Below, piece after piece: positions 28,806 to 34,230 of a stretch of DNA of 34,230 bases. Numbering within the stretch: the stretch's first letter is position 1; each line of letters starts with the position of its first letter. The notes under the pieces were generated by a model. It worked only from the letters and a program-made list of their open reading frames with translations. It ran no database searches and was not told where the DNA came from. Position numbers and translations under genes: made by a program. The DNA comes from Nemertoderma westbladi (taxonomy: Eukaryota; Xenacoelomorpha; Nemertodermatida; Nemertodermatidae), in the NCBI GenBank assembly GCA_032718475.1, contig JAUCBJ010001976.1, forward strand, positions 1 to 34,230, in the 5' to 3' direction.

Positions 28806-29206
28806 AATCTTCCCCCATTAGTTCAAATAGGCGCCAAAACGATTAAACTCAAACATACAATAAAATTTCTAGGTATACATATAGACACTAAACTATCATG
28901 GAAGACACTCACTGCTTCTTTCTTTCATCAAAATTCAAAAATCTCGTTTTCAATTTATAAAAGCACGAAAGTTCCATCTTTTCTCAAAACTGGTATGATT
29001 TATTACTCAAATTATAATTCTTATTTTCATTTTTCTATTTCTTTCACGAAAATATTATCATGAAGCTCCCCCACCCCCCCCCCCCCCATATTGAGCCATA
29101 CTAGCACTTTTAGAGCTAAGGCTCAAACATTATAATGTATATCGTGTCATGTCTATACATGTCTATAATTATGAATTTAATAAACAGGAATTTGAATTGA
29201 ATTGAA
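28800..29206 (+). pseudogene. LINE 3' fragment: RT thumb remnant, 3' UTR and tail
   Basis: The codons give GAKTIKLKHTIKFLGIHIDT and then KLSW, the thumb-region motif 'FLG..ID..LSW' of CR1/Jockey-group LINEs. A degraded stretch up to about 29060 follows. A C-run (14 C at 29074-29087) and AT-rich 3' UTR end in GAATTTGAATTGAATTGAA, a short-repeat tail common in this LINE group. The RT palm and everything upstream are missing. It meets the next LINE tail to tail. Confidence 0.75.
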
Positions 29207-29223
29207 CGTTGAAAATTTATGTC

Positions 29224-29500
29224 TCATATTGGCGGTGAAAATGTCAGATTTATTGCATTCATTGAGATTTTCATAAAATGCTCTAATGGTCTGACAGTAG
29301 TAATATAATTAAGGATATCAGTAATCTCATCAACATTAAAACCAGGTATATCAATATTGCTACAACGACAATTAATTAATTCCCTACACAATTCTAATTT
29401 CCATCTATCAGCTACATCAAAAGGAACGTAGTCCAACTTATTAACGTGCGTAACATTGATCGAGTTAATGAGAGGTATTTTACACAGAGTTGCGATAGAA
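29224..29500 (-). pseudogene. LINE ORF2 C-terminal tail after internal deletion
   Basis: In a frame different from the RT part, residues such as DVADRWKLELCRELINC and DEITDILNYI fit the short helical C-terminus of CR1-like ORF2. The upstream part of the same ORF (to 29694) is only a shadow of the RT frame. The junction near 29500 marks the deletion of several hundred codons. Confidence 0.5.
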
Positions 29501-30832
29501 CGTAAATTTAAACCCCTTCTTAATAAGTTCCAGAAATAGCTTGCACCATTCAACCATATCGAAGGCTTTCGATAGATCGAGAAGACATCCAAATACAGGA
29601 GTTGCGTTTCTAGAATAGAAACCGAGAACCTCTGTAGCCGCCCAGGTACATTGGGACGTACAGGAACCACTTTGGAACCCGAATTGCAACTCATCCAAAT
29701 GTAAGCACTCAGCCTGCGAGATCAGCATGACCCACTCAAACAACTTAATCAGGAGGGAGGATAAGGCAATAGCCCGGTAATTACTGGAAAGGGAATCGTC
29801 ACCTAATTTATCTTTTATCAAAGGAATAATGACACACGTCAGTAAGAACTGTGGAACAAAGCCGTGAATGAGAAAACTGTTGAACAAATCACTTAAATGT
29901 GAACATAATTCTGGAGAACCATTGATCAGGCAATCAGAATCAAAATCAAAAGTTACGTCTGTTTTAGAGCTTTTTAGCCTATGTAGACCTTCACTGACCA
30001 AATCCGGAGTGATATGCGGGAAATCAGCTGAATCATATCCTTCGAGTTTATCGGTATTCTGCGATCTAACGAACTCTAAATCGGAATCATACGGTTGATT
30101 ATATAGATCCGAATATATACTGGCGAATCGGTCAGCTATCGATTGTGGGTCTGTACAACCATCAATGGTCGAAGTCACAGTGTTCGGTGTGGATTTAAGT
30201 TTCTTTATTTCTTTCAATATATCATTATTATTCCTTAAACATGCCTGTAGGAGTTTATCTCGATGCACATTATCTACTGAACGTTTGAGCCGTCGGACGG
30301 CATTCTTATACTGCGCGAGAGACAGCCGTCGCATGTGAAAAAGCTGACTATTTTGTGAAGCATTTGGACACCCCGCCGAGACCCACAAGGAATGCCATAG
30401 GATAGCTTCATCTCTAAATGGTTTAACTCGCTCCGACCAATCGGGAAGTTTAGGGCGATTATTAGTTGCACGGGGCTCATCATTATAATTATTATTTAAA
30501 CTACTACAGCTGATATCAATGCATTCAAGAATATCTAAAACATATTTTTCAATAAACAGTCTATGAGTAAGGTTCGCACAAAAAATATTACCACATGTTA
30601 TACAACCTGACTCAACCTCAATGTCATCCAATTTATTATGTAGATTGTTTACAAAGTCATGTTGCTGTTCAATAGTAGCTCGCTTAAATTTAATTTTACC
30701 ATTACCTGTAGCATCACCTGAGCTATAATTAACACGTGGTAAATCTACACCACTAACTTTCCACTTCAAAAATATTGGGTCATGAAAAGATAAATTAGCA
30801 CCAGAATGTACTACACCAGAATCAGCTAACAT
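29480..30832 (-). pseudogene. LINE ORF2 remnant: linker and front half of RT
   Basis: The codons give a linker with LHDPIFLKWKV-like endonuclease end, a Cys-bearing segment CITCGNIFC and a helical linker (DILKEIKKLKSTPNTV). RT follows: VIIPLIKDKLGDDSLSSNYR and AIALSS (motif 1-2), LQFGFQSGSCTSQC (2a) and CLLDLSKAFDMVEW (motif A, Asp intact). Soon after motif A the frame meets unrelated C-terminal sequence. The GxPQG and YADD-type boxes are absent, so RT activity is impossible. Confidence 0.88.
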
Positions 30833-31513
30833 TTTCTACCAATTTACTCGAACTGAAAAAGTGATCTAAAATGGAATGAAAAGATGCCTGTTCTCTGTAG
30901 CACGTGTAAGTATAATCAATAGGATTAAAATCCCATAGACGTTCTAATTTAAATTCCTGTAAAAATTGACTAATTACACGAACATGCATAGATACACGCG
31001 AAAAATCAGCATTGAAATCCCCTGCAAGTATAACATTACAAAGCTGCTCCGATAAAATAGTATGTTTGATATCATTGGTAAGAGTAAGTAAATCGTCTGA
31101 TACATTAATATTGCCCGAGTATCTACTGGACAATAACAATTAATTATCACAAAAGGGTTAACATTGGGCAATTCAACTCGTACAGCTTGCAATCGGGGAT
31201 TCGTAACGTTAATTCTAGATATATATTTAGACAAAGATGGCCTATAAATAAAGCAGAGTCCGCCGCTAGGCCTACCTGCAGATACTTCATTTACTGTGCT
31301 AGACTGCGCAGGTTGTATTAAACATTTAAATGCAGGGAAAGCTGCTGTAAGCTTATAAGAATTATCACGCAATAAAAAGTGCTCTTGAATACAGACAATA
31401 TCGCTTCCAGCTAATAATACATTGATAAAGTCAAGTTTATTGGGTGACAAACCAGTACTGTTATATGACGTCATACAAAATGCACCATTGTGTAGTAAAT
31501 GTGAAGTATCCAT
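30822..31513 (-). pseudogene. LINE ORF2 remnant: AP-type endonuclease
   Basis: Two frames together cover the endonuclease. From the ATG at 31513 come CIQEHFLL (catalytic Glu), RPSGGLCFIYRPSL and IINCYCP. After a frameshift near 31130 come ILAGDFNADFSR (Asp/Asn pair) and ILDHFFSS (the His strand, normally SxIDH). It would nick target DNA to prime reverse transcription. It continues directly into the RT linker in yet another frame. Confidence 0.85.
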
Positions 31514-31559
31514 TGTATAAAATATTTAAAAGAAAAAATATATACCAAACTTTACTAGT

Positions 31560-31660
31560 TACTGGAATTCGTGCTAGGAACCTGTGTATTATCTCGACCC
31601 CTGGGACCAACAATAGGAACCCGAGTATTATCTGAACCTCCAGAACCTGCATTCTCTGCA
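31560..31660 (-). pseudogene. Possible ORF1 C-terminal remnant of the CR1-like LINE
   Basis: A short open stretch reads GSGGSDNTRVPIVGPRGRDN and then a second NTQVP, ending in TAG about 45 bases before the ORF2 ATG. The hydrophilic internal repeat and position fit the tail of a LINE ORF1. It is interrupted by a stop upstream, and no diagnostic domain is left. Confidence 0.35.
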
Positions 31661-31879
31661 TATGGATATCTCTATATATAATTTCTATATTATAATAAAT
31701 ACTTTTACAAAACTTAAACTTTATTATCAGAATATTGATTCCCCAGCTGCTTCTTATATGTCGGATCTGGTCTGGTCATATCGCTCCAATTCTAGCTCGA
31801 TGATCCTTGTCTTGCATCAATAATTTTACAGGTTCACAGGTTCATTAAATATGCTACATTACCAGTATACTGATAATAG
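31661..31879. other. AT-rich spacer between two minus-strand LINE remnants
   Basis: Nothing is recognised. It may be the 5' UTR of the CR1-like LINE or decayed endonuclease sequence from the next element. Confidence 0.4.
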
Positions 31880-33140
31880 ATATATAAACAAACAATAAAC
31901 ATTTTCAATGTAAATACATCTGGGATTGGTGAGAAATCAATGCCGTTTTTAATGTAGATAGCTGTGCCACCACGTTTTAGATTGCCATATTTTCTGTTGT
32001 CTACTATGGGTTTCTGGTATCCGTCAATGAAAGTGCCCCAAGGTCTATATCGTCGGCGAGAAAAGTTTCGGAGAAAGTTAGAACATCAAATTGCCTGTTC
32101 AGTAGACTCAGGTAGTGTTGGATGGCAGTGGAGTTGGAAGGGAAGCTCCTACAGTTTAAGTTGCAGTTGGAAGGGAAGCTCCTACAGTTTAAGTTGCAGT
32201 TGGAAGGGAAGCTCCTACAGTTTAAGTTGCAGTTGGAAGGGAAGCTCCTACAGTTTAAGTTGCAGTTGGAAGGGAAGCTCCTACAGTTTAAGTTGCAGTT
32301 GGAAGGGAAGCTCCTACAGTTTAAGTTGCAGTTGGAAGGGAAGCTCCTACAGTTTAAGTTGCAGTTGGAAGGGAAGCTCCTACAGTTTAAGTTGCAGTTG
32401 GAAGGGAAGCTCCTACAGTTAAGTTGCAGTTGGAAGGGAAGGTCCTACAGTTTAAGTTGCAGTTGGAAGGGAAGCTCCTACAGTTTAAGTTGCAGTTGGA
32501 AGGGAAGCTCCTACAGTTTAAGTTGCAGTTGGAAGGGAAGCTCCTACAGTTTAAGTTGCAGTTGGAAGGGAAGCTCCTACAGTTTAAGTTGCAGTTGCAA
32601 GGGAAGCTCCTACAGTTTAAGTTGCAGTTGGAAGGGAAGCTCCTACAGTTTAAGTTGCAGTTGGAAGGGAAGCTCCTACAGTTTAAGTTGCAGTTGGAAG
32701 GGAAGCTCCTACAGTTTAAGTTGCAGTTGGAAGGGAAGCTCCTACAGTTTAAGTTGCAGTTGGAAGGGAAGCTCCTACAGTTTAAGTTGCAGTTGGAAGG
32801 GAAGCTCCTACAGTTTAAGTTGCAGTTGGAAGGGAAGCTCCTACAGTTTAAGTTGCAGTTGGAAGGGAAGCTCCTACAGTTTAAGTTGCAGTTGGAAGGG
32901 AAGCTCCTACAGTTTAAGTTGCAGTTGGAAGGGAAGCTCCTACAGTTTAAGTGAAATACCGAAAGTGAGTGCGGTGTGTCAGAGAGTAAGTCGTTAAAAT
33001 CTTGTTTCGGAAAAGTATTCAGAGTCAAGGTTGAACTAGTCGATGTTGTTATCTGGGTCGAGGTCTCCAAGGGGGTTGTTAACGTCCAAATAATTTACTG
33101 GTAAGTCAGGTTCATTTGTGTAAGTCAGTTCGAATATGTG
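31880..33140 (-). pseudogene. LINE endonuclease remnant disrupted by a minisatellite
   Basis: Minus-strand reading enters from about 33140 with an ORF1/ORF2-junction-like stretch (NYLDVNNPLGDLDPDNN). It then gives DFNDLLSDTPHSLSVFHLNC, the start of an AP-type LINE endonuclease with its first catalytic Asn strand (HLNCRS). After about 25 repeats of that strand it resumes as TAIQHYLSLLNRQFDVLTFS and ETFL (catalytic Glu strand). After a frameshift near 32040 it gives FIDGYQKP and RGGTAIYIKNGIDFS. Homology fades by about 31880. Later endonuclease motifs and RT are absent. The family differs from the neighbouring LINE. Confidence 0.8.
32133..32952 (+). repeat. 33-bp minisatellite, about 25 units
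   Basis: Units begin GTTGGAAGGGAAGCTCCTAC and are almost identical. One unit near 32420 has lost a T (32 bp), one has GGTCC for GCTCC (about 32441), and one has TGCAAGG for TGGAAGG (about 32590). The last unit is truncated at 32952. Because 33 is a multiple of 3, long ORFs appear in several frames on both strands. The frame with biological history is the minus one, encoding repeats of NCRSFPSNCNL. Confidence 0.97.
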
Positions 33141-34230
33141 TGTATCTGTTGTTGGGATAAGTGTGAAGGGGAAGGTGTCGAAGTAACAATAGGCACATAA
33201 AACTCCATAACAGCGTGGTGAGCTCGATAACGCCAGTGCCTGGATAGATTTAATACAGTTCCACAGGGTAGATGGTAAATATTATTGCATAAATTGCAAG
33301 TAAAATGTTTATCTCGTGGTAAAAAGCTGCAGGATTTAGGGATGAGCTAGAGTGAGGAATTATGGGTTGAAGGGGTGGATGATGAGGCGGGGGGGGGGGG
33401 GGGGGGGGGGATGGGTTATGTAAATATAATACACTAGCTAGTTTTGTTGGCGGTTCACGGTTTTGAGATTTGGTGTGTGGAGATAAGGTACGGCGTCTGG
33501 TACCTCTGCTGCACCCGGTTATTGCTAATAGACATAGTGAATTAATGCACCTACAAATAGTAAAATTCACGTGCTTGGCGGGTTATAGTTATAGTTAGTG
33601 GCCGGCAAAAACATAATAGGTTATTTATGTAATTAAAGTTATGTTCAGATTGTTCCGACTCCTAGTCTACAGCATATATTTGGAAGCTATGCTAAATTAT
33701 TTAATCAAAATTCTTTAATGAAATTCTAAAATCATTTACATCATTATCCACCATAAAAAAAATATAATATGGCAAAACAGACAGGTAGGCTATAGGGCCA
33801 GTCACAGTCACCCATAATGTTGTACTGAAACAAATAAAAAATATATAATATAACTGTTTTGGACTTCCTAATTGCTTTTTTGTGGATCAGATTATTTCTT
33901 AAAATAATATAATACTGCGTCGCGCATTTATATTGAAAATAAAAAAATCAGGAAAAATATCATCATCATCATTTTGTGCTTGGTAGTTTATAGTTATAAT
34001 ACGGGTAGGCTATAGTCAGTTCCCCGTACTATATTACGGTGAAGAAACAATAAAAAAATAATATATACACTTTCAAATTTCCTATATATGTATATACAAT
34101 ACTTCCTAATCACAATATTATACTTTCAGATAATTAGTTTACATGGAAATATCGCGGACAATTAATATATGCACCTCATACAAGATACAATACTTCCTAT
34201 AATTCCAGTCTTCCTCTGCTTCCATGATCC
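33141..34230. other. AT-rich right end, no gene seen
   Basis: No coding homology is seen. A run of 22 G (33389-33410) stands out. Segments near 33540-33850 and 33975-34070 share words such as GTGCTTGG, TATAGTTATA and GGTAGGCTATAG, suggesting an old, diverged duplication of roughly 220-430 bp. Confidence 0.5.

Larger units (their letters stand above)
29224..31660 (-). mobile_element. CR1-like LINE with internal deletion and frameshifts
   Basis: Reading leftward: a possible ORF1 end (31560-31660), endonuclease (31513 to about 30830), linker and RT fingers (30832-29480) and the C-terminal end (to 29224). The RT palm after motif A is missing. At least two frameshifts occur (near 31130 and 30830). 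The copy is dead. Confidence 0.85.

Noticed and set aside
29074-29087. C-run as a LINE regulatory feature
   Set aside because: A simple homopolymer in a decayed 3' UTR; no support for function.
32122-32997. Long repeat proteins (LEGKLLQFKLQ or CSWKGSSYSLS units) on the plus strand
   Set aside because: They arise only because the 33-bp unit is a multiple of three without stops; flanking homology is on the minus strand.

Overview
This window looks like repeat-dominated intergenic DNA from an invertebrate animal. The evidence is AT-rich non-coding sequence, two BEL/Pao LTR retrotransposons of different families, at least five non-LTR (LINE) pieces, several satellite-like arrays, and only two short stretches that could be host exons. 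There are no bacterial-type operons, ribosome binding sites, rRNA or tRNA genes that I can see. I cannot name the species.

Layout. 1-8520 (+): right-hand part of BEL/Pao element 1. It holds pol (RT, RNase H, integrase, with one frameshift), then an unusual insert: an array of 11 short inverted repeats and a pair of in-frame ORFs separated by a single TGA. The first of these resembles a DEDD-type 3'-5' exonuclease; the second carries three CCHC zinc knuckles. A hairpin, a polypurine tract and a putative 3' LTR follow. 8520-11160: AT-rich DNA with one plausible terminal exon (+), one good first coding exon (-) and a degenerate TTATCGCCCC array. 11164-13576: a broken LINE (-) bracketed by direct copies of a 63-bp tandem repeat, abutting a second LINE fragment (+) to about 14045. 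14046-17576: unexplained DNA with a 467-bp tandem array rich in GATC words. 17577-25827 (-): BEL/Pao element 2, with gag, protease, RT, RNase H and integrase all present but cut by three frameshifts and two in-frame stops. 25828-28609: non-coding flank. 28610-33140: a 49-bp repeat array, a LINE 3' fragment (+), a CR1-like LINE (-) with an internal deletion, and a LINE endonuclease remnant (-) in which a 33-bp segment coding for the first catalytic motif has expanded to about 25 copies. 33141-34230: no gene seen, with a 22-G run.

How the parts fit. Within each BEL element the order follows the retrotransposition cycle: capsid and nucleic-acid binding, protein processing, reverse transcription, template removal, integration. 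Element 1 is exceptional because a putative nuclease plus zinc-knuckle polyprotein sits between pol and the 3' LTR, where an env-like gene may lie in other elements. Its coding strand is as purine-rich as pol, which suggests it belongs to the element. That module is the best candidate here for something undescribed. All family assignments come from reading motifs; no search was run.
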